A stretch of 64,000 nucleotides of DNA, from assembly GCF_003589595.1 (NCBI RefSeq), contig NW_020654810.1, forward strand, positions 23,926,149-23,990,148, given 5' to 3'. The DNA is from Hyposmocoma kahamanoa. Its lineage: Eukaryota; Arthropoda; Insecta; Lepidoptera; Cosmopterigidae. Positions 1-11,061 of the stretch are shown piece by piece. A model generated the notes under the pieces. That model did no database searches. It saw nothing but the letters and a program-made list of their open reading frames with translations, and was not told the origin of the DNA. Position 1 is the first letter of the stretch. Every line of letters begins with the position of its first letter. The translations under genes were made by a program, and so were the position numbers.

Positions 1-8
1 TTTTTTTT

Positions 9-117
9 AAACCTAACTTAACTGAGCCTAATCGTGTCTTTGCGATAAACATATCCTGAAAGAACAACGGTTTCGTAATAATTCGGTTTTCGGGGTAATG
101 AAAATTCGAACAAACGT
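9..117 (-). repeat. Dispersed repeat, inverted copy of 34600-34728
   Basis: Reads as the reverse complement of the segment at 34600-34728, sharing AATCGTGTCTTTGCGATAAA and TATCCTGAAAGAACAAC with small indels. Two copies in one window, embedded in different DNA, show a dispersed repeat. No coding potential and no clear termini are visible; the class is unknown. Confidence 0.7.
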
Positions 118-330
118 TTTTTCAGAAAGAATAAATTCGAGTTAAAAATTACCTTCAAAATTTTGTGTGTAGTGGTAGCTTAGTGAGACGAAGTAGAACG
201 ATTGTTTTTTAACCTTGAAGACGACAATTTGAAGGCTTTTGGCAACTTGTTTATACGAGAAATAATATTATGACTTTTTTTTTATTTAAAAAACGACGTA
301 CGTCAAAAGTTTCCCTATCGCCTTTTTTTT

Positions 331-540
331 GTTAGAATTACATCTATTTGTTAAGTTTTATTGAAATCGGCTAACTAGTTAGCCACCCTTAGGGATGAAA
401 TATTTTCTTCAAATTTAAATGGAATCAGTACTGAAGTACCCTCTTTCCAACAAAAGAAGAATCATCAAAATCGGTTCACAAAGGCAGTTATCGCGTAACA
501 TACACACAAAAAAATGGACTCTAATTGAGAACCTTCTCTT
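331..540 (-). repeat. Rep-F, truncated copy
   Basis: Matches the reverse complement of the fuller copy at 12668-13125: the 'gttggaaagaggg', 'gaaccgattttgatgattc' and 'gttacgcgataac' blocks are present, but the middle is deleted between the terminal part and the 'agggtggc' block. A non-autonomous element with no ORF. Confidence 0.7.
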
Positions 541-575
541 CTATAATATAACCCTTTCTTCTACAAAGTATATGC

Positions 576-693
576 TTCTATAATAAGATTCCGCTTGACA
601 TTCAAAACTTGTTATTCAAACTATAGTGAAACAAAAACTTTACAAGGTTATTACACAGCTTCAGCGTCCTTGAATGACAAAAGGCTATGGTAG
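576..693 (+). pseudogene. Non-LTR retrotransposon RT C-terminal remnant
   Basis: Frame 1 reads FYNKIPLDIQNL, which matches the C-terminal end of the LINE at 38146-38403 (FYNKIPVDIQNL). A stop and a frame change follow, after which SLNDKRLW and a stop codon appear where the family ends in a similar W-terminal peptide. This is a decayed C-terminus of a CR1/L2-like non-LTR reverse transcriptase. The rest of the ORF is missing upstream, where a Rep-F copy lies. Confidence 0.6.
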
Positions 694-771
694 TGACCCA
701 TTTAGCACTTACAGATCGGCTCAATCTACGATATTTGAAATACACATTAAAATGGTAAATGTGTATAGTTT

Positions 772-1403
772 GTGCCAAATAGCATGGCAATACCGATCAA
801 TCACTCCTTTCTACCACTGTATACGTCATTTGTGAAAACGATACTCTCCAATGTTTCTAGCAACGTGCGAAAACATTATCGTTAACGTATCGATCACTTT
901 GACGCACATTACAATTATAAAAATGTGATGTTTACAACCATTGACTTACAATTATTTGGACGTCGGGTCCGCGCTAAAAAGTGTCCTACCTTATAGGGCG
1001 TTAAAATCGTATACAGAGTGTCATTCACGCCTTAGTCTTCGTTTGTTCGACTGACAGCAAAGCAAGCAAAATTAGACAGTACTGCGATGACATTACAATG
1101 TAAATTCAACGTTTTAGCTTTTTCATATTCCTTTACATGTCACTACGTTTAAATAGGTTGACTTGGGACATTTTTTTCGTGGTTTTTGTATTAGACCCGT
1201 CGTCCATTATTTGTAAGTCAATGTTTACAACGTTCAATTCACATTCATAGATATGCCATAGTGTCATTTGTTTTTTAAATTACATCATTGACTTTTGTTA
1301 TGTTGATCATCGGATGCCAAAATTGCGACAGTTTTGTAGGGACTCGATGTCGGTTCGAGATGAAAGTCGGGTGAATGATCGCCATTGCCATGCTATTTGG
1401 CAC
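772..1403. mobile_element. Inverted-repeat element (host of a MITE-1 insertion)
   Basis: The left end GTGCCAAATAGCATGGCAAT is repeated in inverse at the right end (ATTGCCATGCTATTTGGCAC), and similarity continues inward for about a dozen more bases. Removing the MITE-1 at 939-1223 leaves roughly 350 bp with no ORF. I could not see a convincing target duplication, so the superfamily is unresolved. Confidence 0.65.
939..1223 (-). mobile_element. MITE-1, complete copy with 8-bp TSD
   Basis: A 285-bp element with inverted termini CATTGACTTACAA and near-identical continuation for about 31 bp. It is flanked by exact 8-bp duplications TTTACAAC at 931-938 and 1224-1231. Its internal sequence is the reverse complement of the copy at 2616-2901. 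No ORF. It sits inside the element at 772-1403 and is therefore younger than it. Confidence 0.9.
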
Positions 1404-1431
1404 TACCTATAGAAATAGTTATTTAAAAAGA

Positions 1432-1548
1432 ATAACCACTAGAGTTTTTTACTCACTATTCTCACGGGAAATCTGCCATACGAATAGCAGTAGAGTTTAA
1501 TGAATGTAACAATTACAAGTGTAATTTGCTTACCCATGAAATAAAGAT
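1432..1548 (+). repeat. LINE 3' UTR fragment
   Basis: Shares the 'ctagagttt..ttctcactcat..ctcagggaa' to 'acgaatgagcagtag' stretch and the 'ttacctatgaaataaa' end with the 3' UTRs of the CR1/L2-like LINE copies at 20406-20610 and 25434-25545. MITE-2 has inserted right after it. Confidence 0.55.
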
Positions 1549-1554
1549 TGAGTA

Positions 1555-2046
1555 CATCGAGTATATAACTGGAAATAGAGACGAAATAAGGGCCATGAAC
1601 CCTGGCATCTAACCAGGCAAATGGGCCTTATATCACTTTTAAATATCAACTTTAGTTTGCGCTGAAATCACAAATTAGAAAGCTGAAATAGTACAGCGCC
1701 TATTGACCTCTGTGTACATACTTCTCCGTATATTCAAAAAATATTTTGTATTGATTATAATAAACATAATATCTCTAACAATAGGGGACTGTTCCATTCG
1801 GTGGTATGGGAAAAATGGCAAAACATCTAATTACAAAACAAACGGAATCACATTTCGTCGGTAATTAAATATGAAACATGTTTTTTAACTTTCGTCCATT
1901 ATACCACTTGAGCTTTCAAGATAAACTGGTCGATTTATAGTGAAACAATTGACACCGAGCGCAGTTGTCACCGTAATTATTTGGCAGAATAGTTTTCAAA
2001 CAAATTAAATGATATTTCGTCTCTATTTCTGGTTATATACTCGATG
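1555..2046 (+). mobile_element. MITE-2, complete copy
   Basis: A 492-bp element with about 33-bp inverted termini beginning CATCGAGTATATAAC. The flanks attgagta (1547-1554) and tttgagta (2047-2054) agree at seven of eight positions, consistent with an aged 8-bp TSD. Further copies lie at 13911-14288, 26123-26607 and 63156-63628. No ORF. Confidence 0.88.
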
Positions 2047-2337
2047 TTTGAGTACGATGATGATCGAAACCGAATGAAGTGATGTGAATATTTAGGTTTC
2101 ACAGATTTGTAGCGGTAAAATACACCAATGGCATGAAATATGCAACTAAGCTATAGCAAAATCATCCGTCGAATGCAATGCATTAAGCTTAAAGTACACT
2201 GCGACAAAATTAACGGATAATTTATGGGTGTTAGTAAACAAAGACTAACGTAATATAGCTTTAAAGCGGAATTTACAAGTATGGACATTATTGGTTCAAA
2301 TTTATGTTCTGTCACCCGTGAAGCTTTTTAAATAGAT

Positions 2338-2585
2338 TAGTAGCAGAGTTTCTTGTGAAAGAGTTCGTCCGGGGAAGTACTGCCACCTTATATACTCGTA
2401 TTTTTGCCGCCATTTGAGTATTACTGTATTTCAATTTTGAATGTGAAATTACAGCCACATGGGACATATGGCAGTGCCCCTAAAGTGTTTGCAATTTAAA
2501 GCTCTGAGTGGCACTGCTATGAACCGGCGTGTCGATTAACACCAGGCAGACGACTTGTTCGTCCCGTCACTTGGTGTAATAGAAA
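2338..2585 (+). mobile_element. SINE-A (Metulj-like)
   Basis: Has the family landmarks in order: 'gaaagagttcgtccggg', 'gaaattacagccacatggga', 'aaagctctgagtggcactgc' and 'gacttgttcgtcccgtcac'. The block carrying 'ttatgtctcagggtgacggg' is deleted. Resembles the Metulj SINE described from Heliconius; that assignment is from memory. Confidence 0.8.
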
Positions 2586-2615
2586 AACTTGCACTTACAA
2601 TCTTACTACTAAATC

Positions 2616-2901
2616 CATTGACTTACAAATAAATGGACGACGGGTCAAATACAAAAACCACGAAAAAAATGTCCCAAGTCAACCTATTTAAACGTAGTGA
2701 CATGTAAAGGTATATGAAAAAGCTAAAACGTTGAATTTAAATTGTAATGTCATCGCAGCACTGTCTAATTTTGCTTGCTTCGCTGTCAGTCGAACAAACG
2801 AAGACTAAAGCGTGAATGACACTCTGTATACGATTTTAACGCCCTACAAGTTCGGACACTTTTTAGCGCGGACCCGACGTCCATATAATAGTAAGTCAAT
2901 G
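2616..2901 (+). mobile_element. MITE-1, complete copy with 8-bp TSD
   Basis: A 286-bp element with the MITE-1 inverted termini, flanked by exact 8-bp repeats ACTAAATC at 2608-2615 and 2902-2909. The interior is close to the 939-1223 copy in the opposite orientation. Short open stretches in it are fortuitous. Confidence 0.92.
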
Positions 2902-3214
2902 ACTAAATCTAAAAAGATGGTACAACAAAAACTTAAGTTAAGTTTACTTTTAGTAAATTTGTTAAGTTTTGTAAAAAAATCATGTTGTTTATGATGTTAG
3001 TAATAATAATCACGCGACATTGTTTGTATTTTACAAATAACTCTATTTAGGGACTGGAATTCAACGCCACAAATTTTATCGATATTATACATGATGATTA
3101 AAGCCGAATTTGTCTGATTGAATATTACAGGTTTTAATTCCCAATATGTTTCTGTATTAATCAAGGCTCGCATTTGTAATTATGCAACTATTGTGTCTAA
3201 AATGGTCTATAGTA

Positions 3215-3741
3215 TGAATCGTAATTAGACGTCTTAAATGTAAACAAAGAAGTGTCATTGTCAAAATGTGAATGCAGGTGTGCTAAATCTTTTATGTTTA
3301 ACGGAATTGGAAATGGACGTTCTCATTGTCTACAATTTTAATTAGTTGTTACAAAATTTTAACAGTAAACTAAAACTTTAACAACCACATACAATAATTT
3401 AACAAACGCACTGCGGAGACAAAAAGCATTCGATTTCGAGACGCGAGGCGCGAATGACATCTATGCCACGACAAAATGGCGGCACAAAAAATGTTTTCGA
3501 TCCCGATTGTGTTACCAGGGTCATAAAATTATTTACGACCTTAAACAGTCTTTTTATGTTAACGATATTAAATACAAGTATATATAGCGAAATGTGAAGT
3601 GCTCGAAGTTTTGTCAGATTATGGCTTGAAAAGCCTTGTAAATATTTATTATGGTAAAAAATGTGAAACTAGCGTTTAAAATGCTCTGTTTCTTTCTCAG
3701 TTACTCCCTATGTTTACATTTAGACATCTAATTATGATTCA
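3215..3741. mobile_element. TA-flanked inverted-repeat element, possibly Tc1/mariner-like
   Basis: Inverted repeats of about 30 bp (TGAATCGTAATTAGACGTC at the left, GACATCTAATTATGATTCA at the right), each bounded by a TA dinucleotide. A TA target duplication is the signature of Tc1/mariner elements. The 527-bp interior shows no transposase or other ORF, so this would be a non-autonomous derivative. The class rests on TIR plus TA only. Confidence 0.6.
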
Positions 3742-3779
3742 TATTACATATATGCACTTGTTTTTCTTGTCATGATTTT

Positions 3780-3960
3780 CATGTTTTCGTGAAAATATTC
3801 CACTAGTTTATTATTACTGGTACAAAGATCGAACAAAAACAAAAAAAAATTTCTTCGATTTGACCGATCCCAAACCAGTGTCAGTGTGCTTAACCGGAGC
3901 TATCACTATTCCAACTGCGCTACAGACCGAGTCAGCATATTCTACGAACTTCTCTATAAT
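3780..3960 (-). mobile_element. SINE-C-like, degraded tRNA-headed copy
   Basis: On the minus strand it has a tRNA-like segment with A-box-like TAGCGCAGTTGG, then 'gatcg..aatcgaagaaattttt' and 'gttcgatctttgta', the SINE-C body, and 'aaactagtggaatattttc'. The B-box is decayed. Not a functional tRNA. Confidence 0.5.
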
Positions 3961-4810
3961 AATAATAAAATTTTATTTATTGAGACAACTGAGATCCAAT
4001 CAAATGTTAGTAGGTACAGACTTAAAACTATATTAGTACTTATATTTTACCAGGGATTGTGTATTATGTATTAAGTGCCGCATAATTGGGCACTCATTCC
4101 TGTCAGCAACTGTCTTCAGGAGGCTATTGTACTCTCTATGTACTTGTTCCGTCTCGTATCGTTCGTATGGATTTTAAACATGTTTTTTACTTATTTATTT
4201 TTATTAATTTATTTATTCAGGACATTTCACATAGATTTGTTTTGTCGTAGAGTCAGTGAGAATTCATGTAAGTTTGTGTTTCACGATTCTTTCGGATTCA
4301 CGTGTTATTTGCAATTGTTTTTGCCAATCAAAGGCATTCCAACAATATCAGTAATGAGACATTTCAGTTTTAGTTTAGAGTTTTGATATTTTTGCCAGAA
4401 ATCGTCGAGAACCGTGCCCAGTGGTGGTATCTATAACGGGTAAACCAACAACTGCGAAGGAAAAAAGGTACGAGAATAAAAAAGGATTGATGTAGGGAAA
4501 AGGAACGATTGGAAGATAAGCTTTGAGTAAAGTTTTAAAGAATTCAACAGACTTCCATCGTCTGATTGATCAAGGCAGGGAATATTATTATTCCATCCCT
4601 TTGAAAATTGGGATGTTGGAATCTCTAGGAGTGCTTGATAATAATTCGTGATCAACATTAGTTTTTCGCTATTTTTCAATATGGCCGTCTTACACGCGTC
4701 TTAGACGACTTGTGGCAGAAAAAAAAGTCCCAAGGGTCCACACGCCACCGTACGCAGATAGTATACGGAGGCTCTGTTACGAGTACAAGATCTCAAAATT
4801 TTTTGTTAAT
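3961..4810. other. No recognisable feature
   Basis: AT-rich DNA with scattered short open frames, up to about 103 codons on the plus strand. I recognise no domain, codon bias or repeat match in them. I see no gene here. Confidence 0.5.
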
Positions 4811-5258
4811 AATCTCAGTACAGAGTACTAAAAACCAACCTCAAAAGTACGTGGAATTACGTCTATTTGCCAAGTTTTATTCAAATATCCTCTAGTTCGC
4901 CACTATACAGGACTTGACACAGGAGATAATAAAAATCGGTTCTCACTACTCAAAGTATATTGAGAGAGAAAAACGCCTTGAATTGGAGAATAGCAAAATG
5001 AACCATTAAAATAATTGCTTCTTATAATAAAATTAGGCACTATTTATAAAAATGAATCTTCATGCGTGAACAGCCACCCTTAGAGGTGGATGATTTTCTT
5101 CAAAATGAAATGGGATCACTATGGAGGTATACCCTCTTTCCAACAAAAAAATAATCATGAAAATCGGTTCACAAATACCGGAGTTATCGCGTAACATACA
5201 TAACAAAAAAAACACAGTCGAATTTAGAACCTCCTCCTTTTTTGAAGTCGGTTAAAAA
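4811..5258 (-). mobile_element. Rep-F, near full-length copy
   Basis: Reverse complement of the 12668-13125 copy along its length: it starts at 'aatctcagtacagagtact' and ends at 'tttgaagtcggttaaaaa'. The two ends form short inverted repeats (AACCGACTTCAAAA against AACCAACCTCAAAA). About 450 bp, no ORF. A non-autonomous element of unresolved class. Confidence 0.8.
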
Positions 5259-5345
5259 TGTGAAGCATACTTGCTGATGTAGTGCAAATAAGATACTTAT
5301 AGCGTTGTTGTATCTCGATCGTCTGTCTGTTAAACTCCTTTTTCT

Positions 5346-5566
5346 TAGTAATAATAATAACGCACACACTCATAATCCCGCACTTGGGAAACCCTGTGTC
5401 GCGAGTGCCATGAACACACACATAGACAACCACAAATTACATCCACAAACTCACGAGATAAATAATTGTAGGCCGTACAAATATTACTCCAGGCCCGGGA
5501 ATCGAACCTCATTACTCAGAGGTCCCAAGCAGTCCAGCAAGGTAACCGTTCGGCCACGGAGGCAGT
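5346..5566 (-). mobile_element. SINE-B, tRNA-derived, nearly full length
   Basis: On the minus strand: a tRNA-like head with TGGCCGAACGG, a shortened and altered B-box region, 'acccaaactcacgag' in inverse, the 'gtgtgttcatggcac' block and a (TTA)n tail. Other copies lie at 30240, 36239, 41862, 44576 and 63785. Head-body-tail order is that of a pol III SINE. Confidence 0.85.
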
Positions 5567-6084
5567 TCTTGGAAGGTATGCGAGATAGGTCAGAAGTATT
5601 TTAGAGTAAAATAAAATGCCAGACAATCACACCAAATTTTCCGGTCACAAACTAGAGAATTTCCTGTACATAGAATACCAGAATAATGATAACTATCTGG
5701 ACTAGAACCAAGTTAAAAATGTTTGTTTCATAAATTGACGTAAATCGGGAAACGAATCCGGAACATCATTATCAAACGCCCATACTACTAACCGCTGTGC
5801 CACCGAAGAACGTAAGCACACCTCATAATCTGAACCCGACCACGAGCCGTAGGCCAAGCACGACTCCACCCAAAGTCACTATAAAGTCGTCAGTTCGCTT
5901 TCCACCTAGACCCAAATATGTAGTTAGTTAATCAGTATTACCGCGATTGCAATTAGCACTATATTTGCTAACTATTCCGGCAACTTGTCCGTTTGAACTC
6001 TGTTTCTAACTGTAAATTAGTAGCCTAAACTATTTGAATGGAACAGTCCTAGTTCCGTAAGCTATTTTATAGAATAACATTGTA
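5567..6084. other. No recognisable feature
   Basis: No ORF of interest, no repeat shared with the rest of the window and no hairpin noticed. Confidence 0.4.
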
Positions 6085-6240
6085 TCTTAGAGCGGTTGCA
6101 CATGGCAGCTTTTAGCAGCGATGCAAACGTGATGCAGTAGCGATGCAGTCGCGACGCAAACGCGATGCAGTCGCTAATCGTCTACTTTAACACACGCGCG
6201 CGATTTTAAGCAGCGACGCAAACGCGACTCTCGACTTTTC
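6085..6240. repeat. GC-rich short-period repeat, possible Harbinger-like end
   Basis: A motif of the type GCGATGCAGTCGC / GCGACGCAAACGC recurs about six times in an otherwise AT-rich area. It is preceded by 'gcggttgcacatggcagc', which resembles the left end of the MADF-bearing element at 27090-27482. It may be the terminal region of a related element; no transposase is visible. Confidence 0.45.
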
Positions 6241-6897
6241 TTTAATATTTCAAATATTTAACTGTTAATAGATTCAGATTTTACTTTGTAAACTAAATTA
6301 ATTTGCTTTTCGCGAACCCAGTGATAGTTAAATCGTGCAAGATAGCTGTGCTTGAGTTTCGCCCTTTGCATAAAATAACATACCAATTACAGTCATAAAC
6401 ACCAACACCAAAATATATGTGACGGTACTGTAAAAGTGTGAATTTCTATAAACTTATCTTTCAAGGATACTCCAGGGCCGAGATTGTAAATTGAAAGTAA
6501 ATATCAGGGTTATTTTACCGAAGCCCAATCATGTCATTAAACTATGGACTACTAATGAAAGTAATATCAAATAGCATTCGTACGAAACCCCTTTCACGAA
6601 GACGCTTTAAGAGACATATTCACGGCAAAACGTTCATTTACAATAAATCACTCAGCATCATACGGAGGGCAAGGCTTAAATATTTTCCGTACGGGTCATA
6701 AGTTACTGTCCCACCCTCGAGTCGGATAAATCTCTGTTGTGCCGTACGACATAAATATCCCGGGTTCGGGAATTTTGAGTCAAGAAAGGGCCATACCTTA
6801 TGTTTACGCTTACCAGACTCTTGTAGGTTCTGTGATGTTTTATTCTACTAAGTTGAGACGACAAGGAGAACCAGTAAGAGTGAAGGAGATTTTGGGA
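6241..6897. other. No recognisable feature
   Basis: No gene or repeat match recognised. The 60-77-codon open frames in this part lack any recognisable motif. Confidence 0.4.
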
Positions 6898-6990
6898 ATC
6901 AAACTGCTTTTTCGGATGTAAATCGCATATTTTCAAACCACAACATTTTTGAGCTCTTTACAGGTCCCATAGTCACAGTTAACTAGATCC
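6898..6990 (-). repeat. Rep-D fragment
   Basis: Contains 'tttttcggatgtaaatcgca', an abbreviated 'caaac' block and 'ctctttacaggtcccat..gtcac', in the order of the Rep-D reverse complement seen at 27571 and 40318. Confidence 0.6.
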
Positions 6991-7541
6991 GAAAGAGTTA
7001 TTTGCATCTTTTTTTTATGAGAATGAGATTCTAATTCATTAGTGGTCTCTTACTAGTTACGATGATAAAGAAACCAAAGAACAGTGATTTGAATAAGCAC
7101 ATGTCCACACTCAATATAATTTTGAAAGCAAAGTCTGTAGAGCTTCTGCACTTTTTAAGCCAATGTACTTCTCTAATGGGCATATAATACCAATTTTTGG
7201 GCAAAGAGTATTAAGCCAATCGAAGCTAAGAAAATTGTACTGTTATTGAGTTTGTTGGTTTGTACTCCGAGCTGTACTTAGCAGTGATCATATTAATAGC
7301 TGCATGACCATTGTAAGTACCGCAAAAGCTTCAGAATAAGATACTTTAATAATTATATAATATTGCACGTTGAAACCATACCACAATTAAACGAAAATCT
7401 CGCTATTCTTCCTTATTTAGAATCTACAATGGCTATTACCCGAAAGTTGAATTTCTCCTTAGTGATATTATGGTGCTTTGGTGCAGAAACGTATACTGTC
7501 ACTAAGTAAAATAATATGCACAAAATTAACGTGGCATAAGA
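6991..7541. other. No recognisable feature
   Basis: AT-rich DNA without a recognisable repeat or coding signal. Confidence 0.4.
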
Positions 7542-7880
7542 GCGATAGAGCGCTCTATGTTGGGCATTTCCCTTGTGGATCGGCTACCAAACGTTGTAAT
7601 TCGACGAAAGGTCGATGACCTGAGTAATCGTATCCTGAGGTTAAGATAAATATGGGCGGGACATTTGGCTAGACGAGAAGATGGTTGATGGACCAAAGCA
7701 GTCACAGAGTGGTGGCCAAGTGGAGAGGAGAGGCCAGTGGACAGATCATCGGCCCAATGGTCTGCCGATATCGTCAAGTTTGTGAGATTGTGGATGGCGC
7801 AAAATCGTGAAAATTGGCTCAATAAAGAAGAGGCATATACCCAGCAGTGGGTTGATGTGGGCCGAATATTATTTACCTGA
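7542..7880 (+). pseudogene. RTE-type non-LTR RT, C-terminal pseudogene
   Basis: One frame reads from AIERSMLGISLVDR through IWAGHLARREDG and WTKAVTEWWPSGEERPVDR to AYTQQWVDVG and a terminal stop. This is the conserved C-terminal tail of RTE-like reverse transcriptases in insects. Two in-frame stops (a TAA before IWAGH, a TGA after REDG) break it, and the endonuclease and RT core are absent. It is therefore a dead, 5'-truncated copy. The opposite-strand 135-codon open frame over the same bases is a shadow. The same family occurs at 23885-24281 and 50297-50545. Confidence 0.8.
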
Positions 7881-7888
7881 TTCCGTTT

Positions 7889-8140
7889 CCTTGTGAAAGA
7901 AAGAACTGTCACCTTACCTATACCTGCCGCCAAGCAGTAATGTGAGCATTACTGCATTTCGGTTTGGAAGGAAAAGAGTGCTGGTGAAATTACAGGCACA
8001 TGGGACTTGTCAACATATGTCTCAGGGTGACGGGCGCAATAGCAGATCTTTGTGATTTAAAACATTGAGTGGCACCACAACTATTATGGACAGGTGTTCT
8101 ACTTGCTCGTCCAGTTACTGCGTCATAAAAAAAAATTCGT
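7889..8140 (+). mobile_element. SINE-A (Metulj-like)
   Basis: Shows 'gccgccaagcagtaatgtga', 'attacaggcacatgggactt' and 'tatgtctcagggtgacgggc', then a decayed 3' part ending in 'tgctcgtccagttac' and an A-run. It follows directly after the RTE pseudogene. Confidence 0.8.
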
Positions 8141-8620
8141 ATATTATTGTGTTCAAGACCGTTCTGGTTTCTGAAGTTTGGAACTATTTTAAAACATCAG
8201 ATGGGCCAGTTTTATAAATGTGTCTACATCATTTCGGGTATACCGTTATTATCTGCAGCCTGTTATTGAAGATCCTCTTCTGGGGTCATTGCACCCTACA
8301 TTTAAATTAATCTGTACATTAAAAACAATAACTTTTGAGTATAAGATTTTGATCCTGAAATCTGTTTTGTCTCTTTGGCCAATCGTACAAACAATGAATT
8401 AGTAACCAGAACATCGGAAGACGAAACCGATCCAATTTAAAGCGGGTCCCAATACAATTAAGGAGCAAGAGTTCAATTTGGTAGACAAAGCGCATTCAGT
8501 TGGCATTTGCAAATGCACTCTATCGGTCTACTTTGTACGTGTCGATGCATTTCGAAGCCTCAAGAGGATCCCAGGCAAAGGAAGCGAAGCAACGTATGTT
8601 GAAATTGAGAGACAGCTGCA

Positions 8621-8832
8621 GTGAAATGAAAATATTTTTCCGGATCTGGACCACGTGTATTTGTTTTTTCAAACAAACTATCACAGGTCAGTCAGCCGTG
8701 ACCGCGGCTTCTGTACAAGCCTCAAAACATTGGTTTGTTTAAAAAAACAAATAAACGCGTTTTAGATTCGACGGAGTAGTTTCATATCCAACGTTTAAAT
8801 TTGGCGAAATCTAAAGACTCGAAAAATAATAC
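8621..8832. mobile_element. Rep-D, fold-back copy
   Basis: The left part 'gaaatgaaaatatttttccgg' to 'tttgttttttcaaacaaac' is the inverse of the right part 'ggtttgtttaaaaaaacaaat' to 'gtagtttcatatcc'. The right end runs into 'aaatctaaagactcg', the decayed Rep-D 3' terminus. One of three copies here with this head-to-head arrangement. Confidence 0.65.
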
Positions 8833-8919
8833 AGCTTTACAGTTTATTTGGAAACGGGAGGGTGTTTTGTTGTCACTTTAACAACTTTGTTTTTAATTAA
8901 ATTTTTATTGAATTGATAT

Positions 8920-9035
8920 TCAATTTATTTTTTGTGAAATTACTCCACTAGTTTGTTATAATTATTAATACAAAGATCGAACACTCAGAAAAAACACTCA
9001 GAAAAAATTCCTTCGATCCGGTCGGATTCTTTGAA
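8920..9035 (-). mobile_element. SINE-C body fragment
   Basis: Minus-strand order: 'ggatcgaaggaattttttct', a duplicated 'gagtgttttttctgagtgtt', 'cgatctttgtattaataatt', 'aactagtggagtaatttcac' and 'ttgaatatcaattcaat'. The tRNA head is cut off shortly upstream of the 'gatcgaagg' block. Confidence 0.75.
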
Positions 9036-9457
9036 CTTCGGGAACTTTGTTTTTTCTTGTCTCTAATACTTGACGCTGGCACTACTTAACGGTTATTGAT
9101 ATCGAACTGATTGCCATCAATTGTATAAAGTTGAAAGTTGCGGTTTTGGTATTATACTTTGACATCTTAAGAAAATTTGCATATGCTGGCACTAAACGTG
9201 CATCAGAGAATGATATCAGAGCTGTTTGAAAAGCATCATGCAAAGCTTCAAACTTATATTGGGTCCGAAATCTGATCTGGAGTACTGATTTCGAATTAAT
9301 TTTTTTTATAAAAAAACTCATGCAGGTTAACCAAAATGTACAACAAGATAATCGATATAACAATGTTGATATCTTACATATGGAAATAATAACAAACTTC
9401 GCTGGTGGTTGAATCTGAGTGCCTGATCCCGGCCGACCGCATCATTGATAGAGAATA

Positions 9458-9536
9458 TTGCCTCGCCCAATTAAATGTTTCATGTCAAAATTTGTGTTTC
9501 AGGCCAAGGGAAAGGCGAGAGTCTACAATAGATATC
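9458..9536 (+). repeat. Dispersed repeat, partner of 45902-45972
   Basis: Shares 'ggaaaggcgagagtctacaa' and flanking sequence with 45902-45972 ('ggagaggcgagagtctaaaa'). No coding potential; class unknown. Confidence 0.5.
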
Positions 9537-11061
9537 GTTTCTTCAACTACGCAGCTATGAGTTGCGACCAATTGTTTGCGAGCACATCAGCAACCTGGTT
9601 GAACGCAAAAAACTCGTTCAACAAGACAATAACCCTAGCGGTAGATGTACTAAAACCTTATAGTAAATCCAGTGTAAATTATTGCCATTCACTTTGAGAG
9701 TTCCACTGTCTACATCAATCTAAGAGTAAAGCCATGACCCAAGAATTCCCATGAACCAACACACGTCTTTGCAATTGGAAAACAAGTTTCCTTGCACATT
9801 ATAAACAAAATAAACAATTCAAGATCCCGCCTTGGGCACACTAAGAGCCCATTTACTTGAAGTATGCCCCAATAAATAGTGGATGTTCGCCGGCGGTCCG
9901 CATTTTTCAAAGAGCTACCTAACCTTACCTTTTATGTTAGGTTGGATTGAAGGCCTTAAAACTTTTGTTGGGAAATGTATGTGATTTGATAGGTAGCAAT
10001 GCTTTATACGCTTTCTTTTTCAGTGTTTATTCGCGTATTTTTTAAATTGGTTGGCATTTTGGAATAAGGAAAAGGAAAACCAACATCAAAAGGATGATAT
10101 TGTTCCATGTTCGAAGTTTATGATTAGATCCAATAGGATCAAAGGTCACAAGTATCTTTTGTATACAAAGGATGGAGTCTCCTTGAAAGCGTGTGACGTG
10201 ACAAAAGGAGATAATTACAAAAATGAGTAAGATGGATTTATCATCATTATAATTGACTTCTTTTGTGTCAGTCAGAGGATACAGTGTTTCCGTGGCATTT
10301 TTCTTCTCGAGTGGAGTGCACAGCCCAAAGCTGGAGTAGTATTTCCCATTCATATTAACTACCATATTTAAGTCGATTTTTTTTTGTTAGCATGCTGTGA
10401 GAGCGGATGGTCGGCACTGCCCAGCTAGAAAACATTGTTAGGTCAGTGGTTAGTGTGGATAAGACGTGAAGTGGTTAGTGTAGTGTGCAATCCTATATAT
10501 GATTTTAATAAGAATGAAGTAAATGTATGTGAACCACATAAAACATCATTCAAAATATGATTATCCGTTAGTTTAGTAATATGTCTGAGTCTTATGGTAG
10601 TTTCCCATTCAATTGGCACATAAAATTAATTCTTCATTCTTTCACAATGGTAATACGGCGAAAACTTCGAGAAATCGTCTAGAGAGCGTCCAATCATCTA
10701 TCTGCTTTACACTTGATGCGTGCCGCCGACGCTGTGACGTCACGAGACAAATGGCGAGCAATCAAGGGGATTGTCGAAAGCGTTCGAGAGAAACATTGTA
10801 CTCGAATGAGATATTGCTGTACATCAACTGGGACGATTTAGAACTATTTAAGGTACGCCATATGTAGTAAGATAGTTGAATCTGAAATTCAAAAGCATAT
10901 AGTTTGTCAAAAATCGGGAATAGATTGCAGGCTATTTAGATGGTAGCATGTCAGTTGGAACATTTTTTAGATACGATATGGAGGCGTTAACCAGGAATTG
11001 TTATCAGGTATTTGTTACATATCTTTTGTACAAAAAAGGGAACCTTATATTTTTTATTTGT
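9537..11061. other. No recognisable gene
   Basis: About 1.5 kb with several 60-107-codon open frames on both strands. None shows a domain or family match I recognise. A palindromic TGACGTCA occurs at 10735-10742 but has no gene next to it. Confidence 0.45.

Noticed and set aside
4075..4386. 103-codon plus-strand frame rich in Phe and Leu, possible membrane protein
   Set aside because: The composition follows from T-rich DNA, the start is not an ATG, and no family is recognisable.
7526..7933. 135-codon minus-strand open frame
   Set aside because: It is the shadow of the plus-strand RTE pseudogene, which shows a recognisable family sequence in one frame.
10735..10742. Palindromic TGACGTCA (also at 28323-28330), CRE-like site
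   Set aside because: No promoter or gene is recognisable nearby; an 8-bp palindrome alone is not evidence.
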